DNA of 64,000 bases from CAYJLF01 sp964371055 (lineage in GTDB: Bacteria; Eisenbacteria; RBG-16-71-46; CAIMUX01): the NCBI GenBank assembly GCA_964371055.1, contig CAYJLF010000016.1, positions 1 through 64,000 of the forward strand, given 5' to 3'. This document shows positions 34,505 to 43,584 of the stretch, in pieces. Under the pieces are notes generated by a model, which saw only the letters and a list, made by a program, of their open reading frames with translations, did no database searches and was not told the origin of the DNA. Numbering within the stretch: the stretch's first letter is position 1; the number at the start of each line of letters is the position of its first letter. The position numbers were made by a program, and so were the translations under genes.

Positions 34505-36193
34505 CTAGGGTCCGGTCGCGGCTCGTACGAACGCACGTGCAAGCACGACATCGCGCCTCAGCACCTTCTGCAGGAGGTCGCGTTTCCGTTCGCCCCCCCA
34601 GATCTCGAGGTCGACCGGCTCGGTCGATGTGAGTCCGATCCGCACCGTCTCCGCCAGGATCCGGACGCGCACGCCCCGAACCCGGCCGGCGTGACCGCGA
34701 TCCAGGCCGTCGGCCAGACGCAGAATCCCGGCCAGCCACAGGACCGCGTGCCGATCCGCGGGAGAGAGACGGGCGAACTCCGGGTGAGATTCCCGGGGGA
34801 GCGACCGGCGATGGTAGCGCGCAACGACCGCCGTCAGCTCCTGCTGGCGCCGATCGAGCCCTTCGAGCCGGGCATTGGCGATCAGGTGATAGCTGTGCCG
34901 ATGATGGCCGGGATAGGCGATGAAGTACCCGATGTCGTGCAGGATCGCCGCCAGTTCCAGCACCTCCCGCTCCGCCTCTCCGAGGCCGTGCAGGCGATGA
35001 AGCGCCCGGAAGAGCGCAACCGCGAACCCGCGGACTGTCTCCGCGTGCTTTGCCTCGTACCGGCAGATGGCCGCGAACCGGCGCGCGCTCTGGAACGGAT
35101 CGCGGGTCGCGTGCCGTCCGCCGGTCTGCTCCGCGGGGAAGCGCCGTTCCAGCATGCGCAGGATCAGACCCTCCCGGATCCCTCCCTCGTTCACGAGCAT
35201 CCGGCTCGCGCCGAGGGAGCGCATCGCCTCCCTCAACACCAGGACTCCTGCCAGGATGATGTCGATTCGATCGGGACTCAGCCCCCGGAGCTGCCTCCGT
35301 GCGCCGCCGTCCATCGCCCGCACGAGTTCATAGAGGTGCTCGACCTCGGCCCGCGAGATGTCCGCGCCGTGAGCGCGCACGCTCTTTTCCCCCTGCCGGG
35401 AGACGAGGATCCGGGCGACGGCGTTGGCGCTCCCTCCCGAAGCGATCATGTGCACGCCGGGGATGGCGCGAGGAAGATGCTCCGTCAGAACCGCGCGGAC
35501 GTGACGGCGCATCTCCTTCACCTCCGAGCGAAGCGGGGGATCGTGGTGAACGAAACGTTCGGTCAGCCGAACTGCCCCCAGCGGCAGCGAGGCGATCTCC
35601 TCGATCAGAGGACCCATCGCCAGGACGACCTCGGCGCTCCCTCCGCCGACGTCGAGCAACGCGATTCTCTCGCCCTTCAGCGGGAAACTGTGCCACGCGC
35701 TCTGGAAGGCAAGGCGGGCCTCCTCATCTCCATCGATAATCCGCACGCGCAGCCCGAGCCGGCGGCGGACCTCGGCCACGAACGCGCGCCCGTTCGTCGC
35801 CTCGCGCAGGGCACTGGTGGCGACCACCGCGATCTCTCGACAGCCATGCCCGCGTGCGATCTCCCGCAGACGCCCCAGCCCGGAGAGCGTGCGCTGCCAG
35901 GCCTCGGCGCCGAGCGATCCCTGTCCACCCAACCCTTCACCCAGGCGGTTGGGGATCTTCTCGGTATCGAGGATCCGATACCCTTCCCCCGTCTCCGCCT
36001 CGACGATCATCGAGCGGAGGGTATTGGTGCCGATATCGATCGCCGCCAAGCGAACCGGACGGGGTGAGGCCCCGGCGCGCACCGGACGGACCCGACCGCG
36101 CTCGGCCGGTCGCGGCACCGTCTGGGCGCGCGGCCGCGTCGTCTTCGCCTTCGGTCGCGCGATCGTTCCGTTCCGTCTTCTCGGCGCAGTCAC
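34505..36193 (-). CDS. Ppx/GppA phosphatase with C-terminal HD domain
   Basis: A 562-residue exopolyphosphatase/guanosine pentaphosphatase family protein. After a basic N-terminal tail the actin-like ATPase fold starts at LAAIDIGTNTLRSMIVE and carries the second phosphate loop LLDVGGGSAEVVL and ASGGSANAV. The C-terminal third is an HD-type domain (ELAAILHDIGYFIAYPGHHRHS). The start is a GTG at 36193 whose GTGA overlaps the CHAD gene stop. It probably trims polyphosphate or pppGpp in the cytoplasm and forms a unit with the CHAD protein. Confidence 0.9.
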   Translation of the reverse strand: MTAPRRRNGTIARPKAKTTRPRAQTVPRPAERGRVRPVRAGASPRPVRLAAIDIGTNTLRSMIVEAETGEGYRILDTEKIPNRLGEGLGGQGSLGAEAWQRTLSGLGRLREIARGHGCREIAVVATSALREATNGRAFVAEVRRRLGLRVRIIDGDEEARLAFQSAWHSFPLKGERIALLDVGGGSAEVVLAMGPLIEEIASLPLGAVRLTERFVHHDPPLRSEVKEMRRHVRAVLTEHLPRAIPGVHMIASGGSANAVARILVSRQGEKSVRAHGADISRAEVEHLYELVRAMDGGARRQLRGLSPDRIDIILAGVLVLREAMRSLGASRMLVNEGGIREGLILRMLERRFPAEQTGGRHATRDPFQSARRFAAICRYEAKHAETVRGFAVALFRALHRLHGLGEAEREVLELAAILHDIGYFIAYPGHHRHSYHLIANARLEGLDRRQQELTAVVARYHRRSLPRESHPEFARLSPADRHAVLWLAGILRLADGLDRGHAGRVRGVRVRILAETVRIGLTSTEPVDLEIWGGERKRDLLQKVLRRDVVLARAFVRAATGP

Positions 36194-37260
36194 GTCGTCT
36201 CCTCCGTCCATGCCGCCAGATCGGGGAACTGCAGGACCAGAGAGGGACGGATCATGCCGAGGAACTGCCGACGGAAGGCCGAGGAGGCGCGGATGGCCTG
36301 TCGCTCGGCCAAATTCCGCAGGAAGTGGCGCAACTCGATGAGACCCGGCTCGCGGCTGGCAGGAACCCACCCGGTCAGCAGGCTCTCCGGGGTGTCCGGC
36401 TCGAGCATGCGCCCGAAGGTCACCAAATCCTGCAAGGCACCGAACTCGTCCTGCAGTTGCTTGAGGTGGCGAAGGGAGCGCTCCACCGTGGGAGGATGGG
36501 CCGGACGGACGAGTTCCAGCGTGTAGCGGAGCTTCTTCAGGCCGATTCGGACCCGGTGCATCGGTTCGGTCCAGGCGCCATCCGACAACTCCACTCCCGG
36601 TTCCCCCGGCATGAGATCGCGGTGGCGACGGATCTCCGCGAAGCGCTCGCCGAGCACGGACGACGCGAGGAGTCGCGGCGTCGGCAGCGGATCGAGCACC
36701 TCGCCTCCCTCCCGCAGGGCGCGCAGCAGTTCCTCGACCTCGGGCCGGACGCGCCCGCAGTTCGCTCGTTTGATCAGCCGCCGCATCGCGGGGAGGGCGG
36801 CCCGTCGCTCCCGCGCGCAACGCCGGGCAATCCACTCCCGAGCTTCGTCGGTCTCCCCCGGCCAGCCGGCCATCCCGGAAGCGCGCGACGCCGTGTAGAA
36901 CTCCAGCGCGACATCCTGATCGCGGACCGGGCCGAGCCCGCGCGTGATCTGTCGCAGGCGGCGGCGCACGCGGCGCGTCTCCTCCCCGGGAAGCCAGGGA
37001 CCGAAGAGGCGAAGCGCCTCCCGGAGGCGGCGGGTCGCCACCCGCAGATCATGGACCGCATCGACCGCGGCCGACGTGCGGCACTCGGGCCCGAGTTCCT
37101 CGATGCGCTGGGGAAGCGGCCCGAGCGCTTCGACGATCCACGCCTCCGGGCGCGGCGCGGGGACGAGACGGACCGGCCGAGCCGGCGCGGAAGGCCCTTC
37201 GGGCTCGACACCGTCCGTCACCCGGCCCGCACCGAGCCCGCGGCGGCACCGCCGGTTCAC
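36190..37260 (-). CDS. CHAD-domain protein
   Basis: A 356-residue, Arg/Leu-rich helical protein. The two CHAD repeats begin at VHDLRVATRRLREALRLF and MHRVRIGLKKLRYTLELV, with the conserved His and basic residues that bind polyphosphate. It overlaps the Ppx/GppA gene as GTGA and starts (GTG) inside the stop of the preceding 150-residue gene. Context and fold point to polyphosphate binding or granule association. Confidence 0.88.
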   Translation of the reverse strand: MNRRCRRGLGAGRVTDGVEPEGPSAPARPVRLVPAPRPEAWIVEALGPLPQRIEELGPECRTSAAVDAVHDLRVATRRLREALRLFGPWLPGEETRRVRRRLRQITRGLGPVRDQDVALEFYTASRASGMAGWPGETDEAREWIARRCARERRAALPAMRRLIKRANCGRVRPEVEELLRALREGGEVLDPLPTPRLLASSVLGERFAEIRRHRDLMPGEPGVELSDGAWTEPMHRVRIGLKKLRYTLELVRPAHPPTVERSLRHLKQLQDEFGALQDLVTFGRMLEPDTPESLLTGWVPASREPGLIELRHFLRNLAERQAIRASSAFRRQFLGMIRPSLVLQFPDLAAWTEETT

Positions 37261-37709
37261 GGGACGCGATCCTCCACGCCGGAGTTTTCCGTCCCGAAGC
37301 GGATCGCCCGAGCGACCGGCTGATGCCCCGAAGCGAGTCGCTCCTCCGCGCGATCGACGAAACGGGCGATCCGACGGAGATCCTTCCAGCGGCCTCGCTC
37401 CGGACGCAGGCGGAGCGCCTCCAACTCGTCCAGGAGTTCCTGGACGACCGCATCCGCGACCCGATCTCCGGTGCCCGCAGGGTTCGTGGACATCTCGAGG
37501 CCGGCGCGGAGCTTGAGAACCCGATTCTCGAACCTTGTGGCCACGGCGGCCGCGATCACGCCAGCGACCTGGCCCAGGTCTCCCAACTCAGCCCCGAGGG
37601 CACGAGCGAGATCCTCGCCGCCGACCGGGTTGGAGGGTGGCGCTTCGTTCGGCCGTGCGCCGGCTCCGGCCGACCCCGCCCGGTTTCTTTTCTTCGTCCT
37701 GTCAGCCAT
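37257..37709 (-). CDS. hypothetical protein at the head of the CHAD-Ppx operon
   Basis: A 150-residue protein of no recognised family. It has a basic, low-complexity N-terminus (MADRTKKRNRAGSAGAGARP), an Ala-rich central helix and a helical, Arg/Glu-rich C-terminal half with heptad-like spacing. It overlaps the CHAD gene start by four bases, so it is probably co-translated with it and may be a small partner of the polyphosphate proteins. The ribosome site is weak. Confidence 0.55.
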   Translation of the reverse strand: MADRTKKRNRAGSAGAGARPNEAPPSNPVGGEDLARALGAELGDLGQVAGVIAAAVATRFENRVLKLRAGLEMSTNPAGTGDRVADAVVQELLDELEALRLRPERGRWKDLRRIARFVDRAEERLASGHQPVARAIRFGTENSGVEDRVP

Positions 37710-37754
37710 GGTCGGTGTCTCGGACTCCAGATGGCCCGGGGGCGACGGCGTTCG

Positions 37755-38038
37755 CTCTAGCAGGGTGCTGAAAAACTGGGCTCGCCGCGTTCGGCGCGCG
37801 AATCGGTCGGATGCGAGGCGCGCCGACGAAGTCGATGCCAGAGCGCATCTTCGAGGAGGCGCAACGAGGCAGCCGGCCGATCGCCGCCCGAACCCGGAGG
37901 GCCGGCGGCACTTGCTTCGCCGCTCGTCGTTGCTCGTCGTCCGCGATACGCCTTGGCATCGCCATCCTCCTCGCGCCTCGATCGGCTCGCAAGTGCTCGC
38001 CGGCGCGGCGGGGCCAGTTTTTCAGCACCCTGCTAGAG
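37755..38038. mobile_element. 284-bp non-coding element with perfect 25-bp terminal inverted repeats
   Basis: The arms at 37755-37779 and 38014-38038 are perfect inverted copies; the right arm contains TTTTTCAGCACCCTGC and ends GCTAGAG. The 234-base interior is GC-rich with smaller inverted segments and has no plausible gene, as expected for a MITE-like or large hairpin intergenic repeat. It fills most of the 355-base gap between the hypothetical gene and smr. No transposase is nearby, and no clear target duplication is seen. Confidence 0.75.
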
Positions 38039-38039
38039 T
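38031..38039 (+). promoter_or_regulatory. extended -10 element at the edge of the inverted-repeat element
   Basis: TGCTAGAGT lies across the right end of the element, 25 bases before the smr ATG. It fits the TGnTAnnnT pattern seen before other genes here, so the element may supply the smr promoter. Confidence 0.45.
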
Positions 38040-38064
38040 CTATCATCGGCAGACGGGAGGCCGC

Positions 38065-38391
38065 ATGGGATCGAATCGTGATCAGCGTGGTCGGGAGGAC
38101 GGGAGGGACGTCCCGTCGGACCCGCCGGTCGTCCTCCCGATCGAGGACCACCTGGACCTGCACCCGTTCCACCCGAGAGAGATTCCTGAGATCGTCAGCT
38201 CCTACCTCGAGGAGGCGGTCGCGCGCGGTTTCCGGGAAGTTCGTCTCATCCATGGTCGCGGCATCGGCTTCCAGCGAGACAGAGTGCGTCAGATCCTCTC
38301 GAGCCACCCGCTGGTCGAGCGATTCTGCGACGCGCCGGTGGAACGCGGCCACTGGGGCGCGACGATCGTGGGCCTGCGGACGAGAACCTGA
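38065..38391 (+). CDS. Smr (MutS2 C-terminal-like) domain protein
   Basis: A 108-residue protein that is almost entirely a Smr domain: LDLHPFHPREIPEIVSSYLEEAV, then VRLIHGRGIGFQRDRVRQIL with the HGRG/HGKG-type loop, and the end GHWGATIVGLRTRT. Smr domains are nucleases acting on nucleic acid or colliding ribosomes. The ATG at 38065 has GGGAGG four bases upstream; the longer open frame through the inverted-repeat element is not coding. Confidence 0.85.
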   Translation: MGSNRDQRGREDGRDVPSDPPVVLPIEDHLDLHPFHPREIPEIVSSYLEEAVARGFREVRLIHGRGIGFQRDRVRQILSSHPLVERFCDAPVERGHWGATIVGLRTRT

Positions 38392-38431
38392 CCGCGCGCG
38401 GCGGGATCCGGAGATACCACACCGCACGGTC

Positions 38432-38440
38432 TGTTACAGT
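38432..38440 (+). promoter_or_regulatory. extended -10 element of the radical SAM/DUF2344 gene
   Basis: TGTTACAGT fits the TGnTAnnnT pattern and lies 78 bases upstream of the ATG. Confidence 0.4.
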
Positions 38441-38518
38441 CTCCCGAATTGCCCGATCGGCCGGCCGCGAGCGGCGCGGCGACCGCCGGGCCCCGAGCCA
38501 CGAAGGAACTCCAGCCCC

Positions 38519-41284
38519 ATGGACCTGACCCGAGAGATCGAAGCGTTGCTTCCCCTGGTGTCCAAGCCGACCCGGTACCTGGGCAACGAGTTTCACGTCG
38601 TACACAAGACCCCCGGGCCGAAGACCGTGCAATGGTGCCTCATTCTGCCCGAGGTCTACGAGATCGGGATGAGCCACTGGGGGCTCAAGATCCTCTACGA
38701 GATCCTGAACCAGCGGGGGGACGCCCTGGCGGAACGCTGCTACGCCCCCTGGCTCGACATGGAGGCGCGGATGCGGCGGCACGGCGTGCCGCTCTTCGCC
38801 CTGGAGTCGAGGCGCCCGGTGCGGGAGTTCGACTTCGTCGGCTTCTCGCTCCAGTACGAGCTGACGTACACGAACATCCTCACCTGCCTCGACCTGGCCG
38901 GCATCCCGGTACGGGCGGAGGATCGGAACGACGGCGATCCGCTTGTCATCGCCGGCGGCCCCTGCGTGAGCAACCCGGAGCCGACGAGCGACTTCTTCGA
39001 CCTCTACCTGATCGGGGACGGCGAGGAGGCGATCCACGCCTTGACCGAGGCCTACCAGGGGCTGCGCGGCCGGCCGCGAGCCGATCTGTTGCGCGGACTC
39101 GCGCAGGTGCCCGGGATCTACGTCCCGGCCATGTACGAGGCGAGCTACGGCGCCGACGGCCGCTTCCTGGGCCTTCGCCCGCGCTTCGACGACGTGCCGC
39201 CGAGGGTCCAGCGGCAGTTCGTGCTGGAACTCGAGACGGCGCCCTACCCCGAGCTGCCGATCGTGCCGCTGCAGGAGATCGCGCAGGACCGACTCACCGT
39301 GGAGGTGCTGCGCGGCTGCACGCAGGGTTGCCGCTTCTGCCAGGCCGGCTATCTCTACCGGCCGATCCGCGAACGGAGTCCGGAGAAGATCCTCGAGATC
39401 GCCGACCGCGGCATCCGCAATTCCGGTTGGGATGAGATCGGGCTGGTCTCTCTCTCGACCGCCGACTACACGCAACTCGGGCCGGCGGCCGATCTGCTCA
39501 ACGCCCGCTTCGGGACCGACAAGGTGGCGATCAGCCTCCCGTCGCTGCGCGCCGATTCGTTCGGGGTCGAGATCGCCGACCGCGTGCGCGAGACCCGCCG
39601 CACCGGCTTCACCTTCGCCCCCGAGGCGGGGAGCGAACGGCTGCGCCTGGCCGTCAACAAGAACATCCGGGACGAGGTCTTCTTCGACGCGGCCAGGATC
39701 GCCTACGAGCGAGGGTGGCGCCTGATCAAGATGTACTTCATGGTCGGTCTGCCGACCGAAACCTGGGCCGACGTCGAGGGAATCGTCCGCTTCGTCGACA
39801 CGATCCGGGAGATCGGACGGCGGCACAGCTCATCCACCTCGATCAACGCGTCGGTCGGCGCCTTTGTGCCCAAGAGCCACACGCCATTCCAGTGGGACGC
39901 TTTCGAGGATCTCGAGAGCCTGAAGGGAAAGATCGATCATCTGCGCGGAGCGATCGGCGGCCGCGGGGCGCGTTTGAAGTGGCACGACGTCCTCTCCTCC
40001 CATCTCGAGGCGGTGATGTCGATGGGGGATCGAAGGCTGGGCCGGGTCATCGAACGGGCGTGGCGGGATGGCGCCCGGTTCGACGGCTGGACGGAGCACT
40101 TCAGCCACGAGCGGTGGATGCGCGCCTTCGAGCAGGAGGGAGTCGATCCCGCACACGTCACCCGCGCCCGCGCTTTCGACGAACCGCTCCCCTGGGATCA
40201 CATCGACATCGGCGTGCTGAAGACGTGGCTCGTGCGGGAGCGGAAGCGGACCGAGGCGGCGGGGGACGAACCGGAGAAGCAACTCCTCCCCGATTGCCGC
40301 CACGGCGACTGCAGCGCCTGTGGCATCCCGGGCCTGCCGAACGACACGAAGCTCACCGCGCCGGTCGAGGAGGCGCGATTCCAGGAGCTCATCGCGAAGG
40401 CGCGGACGGCTTCCCCCCCGCGAGCCGACACCGGGATCACCTGGCCGGTGCGGATCCGTTTCGAGAAGCGCGGCCTGGCGCGCTTCATCTCCCATCTGGA
40501 GCTCGGCACTCTGCTGGGCCGGGCTTTCCGCATGTCGCGGGTCCCTCTGGCCTTCAGTCAGGGGCATCACCCCCATCCGAAACTCGCCTTCGGACCGCCA
40601 CTGCCGGTCGGGGTCGAGGGGCTGGGGGAGTTCTTCGACGCGGACCTCCTGGAGCCGTGGAGCGAACGGATCGCCGAGCGGCTGAACGCGGTGCTGCCCG
40701 AGGGAATCCGCGTGCTCGGCGGCGAGGCTATCCCGATGGTGCCGGGAGTGCGCAAGCCGGCGATCACTGTCCTCGCGCAGCGCGCCACCTACGTGCTCGC
40801 GTTGGCCGACCTGCCGGACGACGCCCGCGCGCATGTGATCGAGGCGGTGGGCGCCTTCCCGTCCCTCGAGGCCTGCATCGTAGAGCGTTCCCACTGGACG
40901 CCGGTCACCTCGCGCACCGCGCTCGACTGGGAGGCGCCGATGGATCCGTTCGCGGTCCCGTCGGCGCCACCGAGCGACGGGGCGCCCGTGGCGGCTCGCC
41001 CCGCTCCCCGGGGAAACGGCGGGCGAGGCCGGCGCGCCGGGGAGAAGGAAGTCCGCCGGGTCGATCTCCGCCAGGCGATCGTCCGGATGGAGGCCGCCGG
41101 CTCCGACCGCCTCGATCTGGAACTCTGGCTGGCGCATCCCAGGGGGCAGACCGCTAACCCGCGCATCGTGATGGAACGGCTATTCCTTCTCAGTCCCGAG
41201 TCGCAAGCGCGGGTCGGGGTCGTGAGGACGGCGCTGCTCGACCAGGCTGGACTGCCGCTGTCGCTGGCCGATCCGCCCGCATGA
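38519..41284 (+). CDS. fused B12-binding radical SAM protein (TIGR03960) and DUF2344 protein (TIGR03936)
   Basis: A 921-residue fusion. The N-terminal part (about 1-650) is a TIGR03960-type radical SAM protein with a degenerate cobalamin-binding-like Rossmann region (LPEVYEIGMSHWGLKILYEI) and the cluster motif C267-x3-C271-x2-C274 (CTQGCRFC). A Cys set CRHGDCSACG joins it to the DUF2344 domain (WPVRIRFEKRGLARFISHLEL onward, about 660-921). The two modules are separate neighbouring genes in many bacteria, often upstream of RNase G and ribosomal genes, hinting at an RNA or ribosome-related modification that is not established. A low-complexity Pro/Gly/Arg linker is near residue 830. Confidence 0.88.
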   Translation: MDLTREIEALLPLVSKPTRYLGNEFHVVHKTPGPKTVQWCLILPEVYEIGMSHWGLKILYEILNQRGDALAERCYAPWLDMEARMRRHGVPLFALESRRPVREFDFVGFSLQYELTYTNILTCLDLAGIPVRAEDRNDGDPLVIAGGPCVSNPEPTSDFFDLYLIGDGEEAIHALTEAYQGLRGRPRADLLRGLAQVPGIYVPAMYEASYGADGRFLGLRPRFDDVPPRVQRQFVLELETAPYPELPIVPLQEIAQDRLTVEVLRGCTQGCRFCQAGYLYRPIRERSPEKILEIADRGIRNSGWDEIGLVSLSTADYTQLGPAADLLNARFGTDKVAISLPSLRADSFGVEIADRVRETRRTGFTFAPEAGSERLRLAVNKNIRDEVFFDAARIAYERGWRLIKMYFMVGLPTETWADVEGIVRFVDTIREIGRRHSSSTSINASVGAFVPKSHTPFQWDAFEDLESLKGKIDHLRGAIGGRGARLKWHDVLSSHLEAVMSMGDRRLGRVIERAWRDGARFDGWTEHFSHERWMRAFEQEGVDPAHVTRARAFDEPLPWDHIDIGVLKTWLVRERKRTEAAGDEPEKQLLPDCRHGDCSACGIPGLPNDTKLTAPVEEARFQELIAKARTASPPRADTGITWPVRIRFEKRGLARFISHLELGTLLGRAFRMSRVPLAFSQGHHPHPKLAFGPPLPVGVEGLGEFFDADLLEPWSERIAERLNAVLPEGIRVLGGEAIPMVPGVRKPAITVLAQRATYVLALADLPDDARAHVIEAVGAFPSLEACIVERSHWTPVTSRTALDWEAPMDPFAVPSAPPSDGAPVAARPAPRGNGGRGRRAGEKEVRRVDLRQAIVRMEAAGSDRLDLELWLAHPRGQTANPRIVMERLFLLSPESQARVGVVRTALLDQAGLPLSLADPPA

Positions 41285-41352
41285 CTACGGGAAGGGATCG
41301 GGCGATCCGCAGGCTGACGGACGCAAACGGATGGTTGGGCTCTTCCGCACCC

Positions 41353-41361
41353 TGCTAGACT
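41353..41361 (+). promoter_or_regulatory. leaderless-type promoter of the antiporter gene
   Basis: TGCTAGACT ends exactly seven bases before the ATG at 41369, placing the expected transcription start at or one base before the start codon. No ribosome-binding site fits in the gap. Confidence 0.55.
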
Positions 41362-41368
41362 CCGCCCC

Positions 41369-42532
41369 ATGTCCCTTCTCGTCTGGCTTCTCTTCCTGGC
41401 CGGCCTGGCTCTCCTCGTCCTGGGGGCCGAGTTGCTGGTGCGCGGCGCGTCGCGCCTCGCGGTCACACTGGGCATCTCGCCGCTCGTGGTCGGACTCACG
41501 GTCGTCGCTTATGGCACCAGCAGTCCCGAACTGGCTGTCAGCCTGAAGGCGGCCGTCTCGGGGCAGCCCGACCTGGTCGTCGGCAATGTCGTCGGAAGCA
41601 ACATCTTCAACGTGCTCTTGATTCTCGGCGCCGCCTCGGTCATCACCCCCCTGATCGTGGCTCGCCAGCTCGTGATCCTCGATGTGCCGATCATGATCGG
41701 GGTGTCGGTCCTGACGCTCCTGCTCGCCCTCGACGGCAGGATCGGACGCTTCGACGGCCTCCTCCTCTTCGCGCTCGCCCTCGGGTACACATTCTTCAGC
41801 ATCCGCCAAGGGCGGAAGGATGCGGTGCGCGACGACCGCGTCGAGCACGCTCCGCCCGATGAAGAGCCCCTCGACGGGCACGGTCACGGCGCACCGCTGG
41901 GATCGACGATCGGACCGGAAGACCTGGTCTCTCCCGGAGCCGCGCGCGGCGCCCGGCCGATCCTGCTCCAGATCGGTCTCGTCACGGTCGGCCTCGCACT
42001 TCTCGTCCTCGGTTCGCGATGGATGGTCGACAGCTCGATCACGATCGCGCGCGCGCTGGGCGTGAGCGAGCTCATCATCGGCCTGACGCTGGTGGCGGCC
42101 GGCACCTCGATGCCGGAGGTCGCGACCTCGATCATGGCGGCGGTCCGCGGGCAGCGCGACATCGCGGCGGGCAACGTCGTCGGAAGCTGCATCTTCAACC
42201 TGGTGGCGGTCTTGGGACTCTCCGCAATCGTCGCCCGCGACGGCATCCCTGTCGCGGCTCCCGTTCTTTCGCTCGATCTTCCCTTCATGGTCGCGGTCGC
42301 CCTCGCCTGCCTGCCGATCTTTTTCACCGGACACCGTCTCGACCGGTGGGAGGGTCTGCTCTTCCTCGCCTACTACGCCGCCTACACGTGCTACCTCTTC
42401 CTCAGCGCCGCGGAGCATCACCACCTGGGCCTCTTCAACCGGGCCATGGCGATCTTCGTGGTTCCGCTCACCATCCTCACGATCGGCGTATCGCTGCTGC
42501 ACGGGCTGCGCCGGCGCCGTCCCGCGGTGTAG
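41369..42532 (+). CDS. sodium/calcium exchanger-family (CaCA, YrbG-like) antiporter
   Basis: A 387-residue inner-membrane protein with about ten transmembrane helices in two inverted halves. Each half carries an alpha-repeat: GTSSPELAVS with GNVVGSNIFN, and GTSMPEVATS with GNVVGSCIFN. A hydrophilic loop with HGHG (about residues 150-190) separates them. It exchanges Na+ or H+ for Ca2+ or another cation. The start follows the -10 element directly (leaderless). The stop TAG overlaps a TAGACT that may promote the next gene. Confidence 0.93.
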   Translation: MSLLVWLLFLAGLALLVLGAELLVRGASRLAVTLGISPLVVGLTVVAYGTSSPELAVSLKAAVSGQPDLVVGNVVGSNIFNVLLILGAASVITPLIVARQLVILDVPIMIGVSVLTLLLALDGRIGRFDGLLLFALALGYTFFSIRQGRKDAVRDDRVEHAPPDEEPLDGHGHGAPLGSTIGPEDLVSPGAARGARPILLQIGLVTVGLALLVLGSRWMVDSSITIARALGVSELIIGLTLVAAGTSMPEVATSIMAAVRGQRDIAAGNVVGSCIFNLVAVLGLSAIVARDGIPVAAPVLSLDLPFMVAVALACLPIFFTGHRLDRWEGLLFLAYYAAYTCYLFLSAAEHHHLGLFNRAMAIFVVPLTILTIGVSLLHGLRRRRPAV

Positions 42533-42564
42533 ACTTCGAGCCGCCGGGCTTCTCAGGAGGAACC

Positions 42565-43479
42565 ATGGATCGCCGCCGCTTTCTGCTCGCCGGATCGGAG
42601 GCCCTCGCGGCCGTCACCCTCGCTCCCGTGTTGTCGGGATGGCTGGACGCCGAGGCCTGGGCCGACTCCCCGCCGCTTTTGACCGTGGCGCACGGCCCGT
42701 CCCCCGCCGCGATCACGCGCCAGGCGATCGACGGACTCGGCGGCATGGCGAGGTTCGTCTCGAAGGGATCCCGCGTCGTGGTCAAGCCGAACATCGGCTG
42801 GGACCGCACCCCGGAACAGGCGGCCAATACGAATCCGGAAGTCGTGGGCGAGATCGTGAGGATGGCGCTGGAGTCGGGAGCTCGTTCGGTGCTCGTGATG
42901 GACAATCCCTGCAACGATCCGCGGCGCTGTTACGAGCGTTCCGGCATCGCCGCCGCGGTCAAGGCGGCCGGCGGGACGGTCGACTTCTTCGAGGAGAGCC
43001 GGTGCAAGCGGATGAAGCTGGGCGGCGAGAAGCTCAAGGAGTGGGAGGTCCACCCGGCGATCATCGAGGCCGACGTGCGGATCAACGTCCCGGTGGCGAA
43101 GCATCACGGCCTGGCCGACCTGACGCTGGGGATGAAGAACTGGATGGGGTCGGTCGGCGGTGCGCGCGGACGCATGCACCAGGATATCGACGCCTGCGTG
43201 GTCGATCTGAGCGCGTTCTTCCGCCCCCAACTGACCGTCATCGACGCGGTGAGGATCCTCACCCGCAGCGGGCCGCAGGGCGGAAGTCTCTCGGATGTGA
43301 AGCGCCTCGACACCGTGCTCGCCTCGTCCGACCCGGTCGCCGCGGAAGTGCGGGCGGTCGCGTGGCACGGCCGCGAGGCCTCCACCCTCCGGCACATCGC
43401 GCTGGCGACAGAGCGCGGCCTGGGGCGCGCCATCTGGTCCCCGGAGGAAGAACGCCTCATCGAGGTGCCGCGGGGATGA
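42565..43479 (+). CDS. DUF362 iron-sulfur-associated protein with Tat-like signal
   Basis: A 304-residue DUF362 protein. The N-terminus MDRRRFLLAGSEALA is a twin-arginine-like signal. The family blocks VVVKPNIGWDRTPEQAANTNPEVV, VMDNPCNDPRRCYERSGI and INVPVAKHHGLADLTLGMKNWMGS are present. DUF362 proteins often act with ferredoxin-type membrane proteins, and here a polyferredoxin follows by 105 bases. The function is unknown. A TAGACT at 42530-42535 and AGGAGG before the ATG support its own expression. Confidence 0.88.
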   Translation: MDRRRFLLAGSEALAAVTLAPVLSGWLDAEAWADSPPLLTVAHGPSPAAITRQAIDGLGGMARFVSKGSRVVVKPNIGWDRTPEQAANTNPEVVGEIVRMALESGARSVLVMDNPCNDPRRCYERSGIAAAVKAAGGTVDFFEESRCKRMKLGGEKLKEWEVHPAIIEADVRINVPVAKHHGLADLTLGMKNWMGSVGGARGRMHQDIDACVVDLSAFFRPQLTVIDAVRILTRSGPQGGSLSDVKRLDTVLASSDPVAAEVRAVAWHGREASTLRHIALATERGLGRAIWSPEEERLIEVPRG

Positions 43480-43584
43480 GGCCGCGGTGGTGGGATCACG
43501 CGGCCGAGGCACGGAGACCGCGGCCAGGCTACCAGGATCGGAGGGACTCTGAGACCCGGCCAGGTTCGGCGGGGGCCTGAAGCA

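Noticed and set aside
37811..38518. Upstream extension of the radical SAM/DUF2344 frame
   Set aside because: It runs through the inverted-repeat element and smr in another frame; the family N-terminus begins at 38519.
41347..41359. GCACCCTGCTAGA before the antiporter as a remnant end of the inverted-repeat element
   Set aside because: Only 13 bases match the element end, and the match is better explained by the shared TGCTAGA promoter element; kept only as a possibility.
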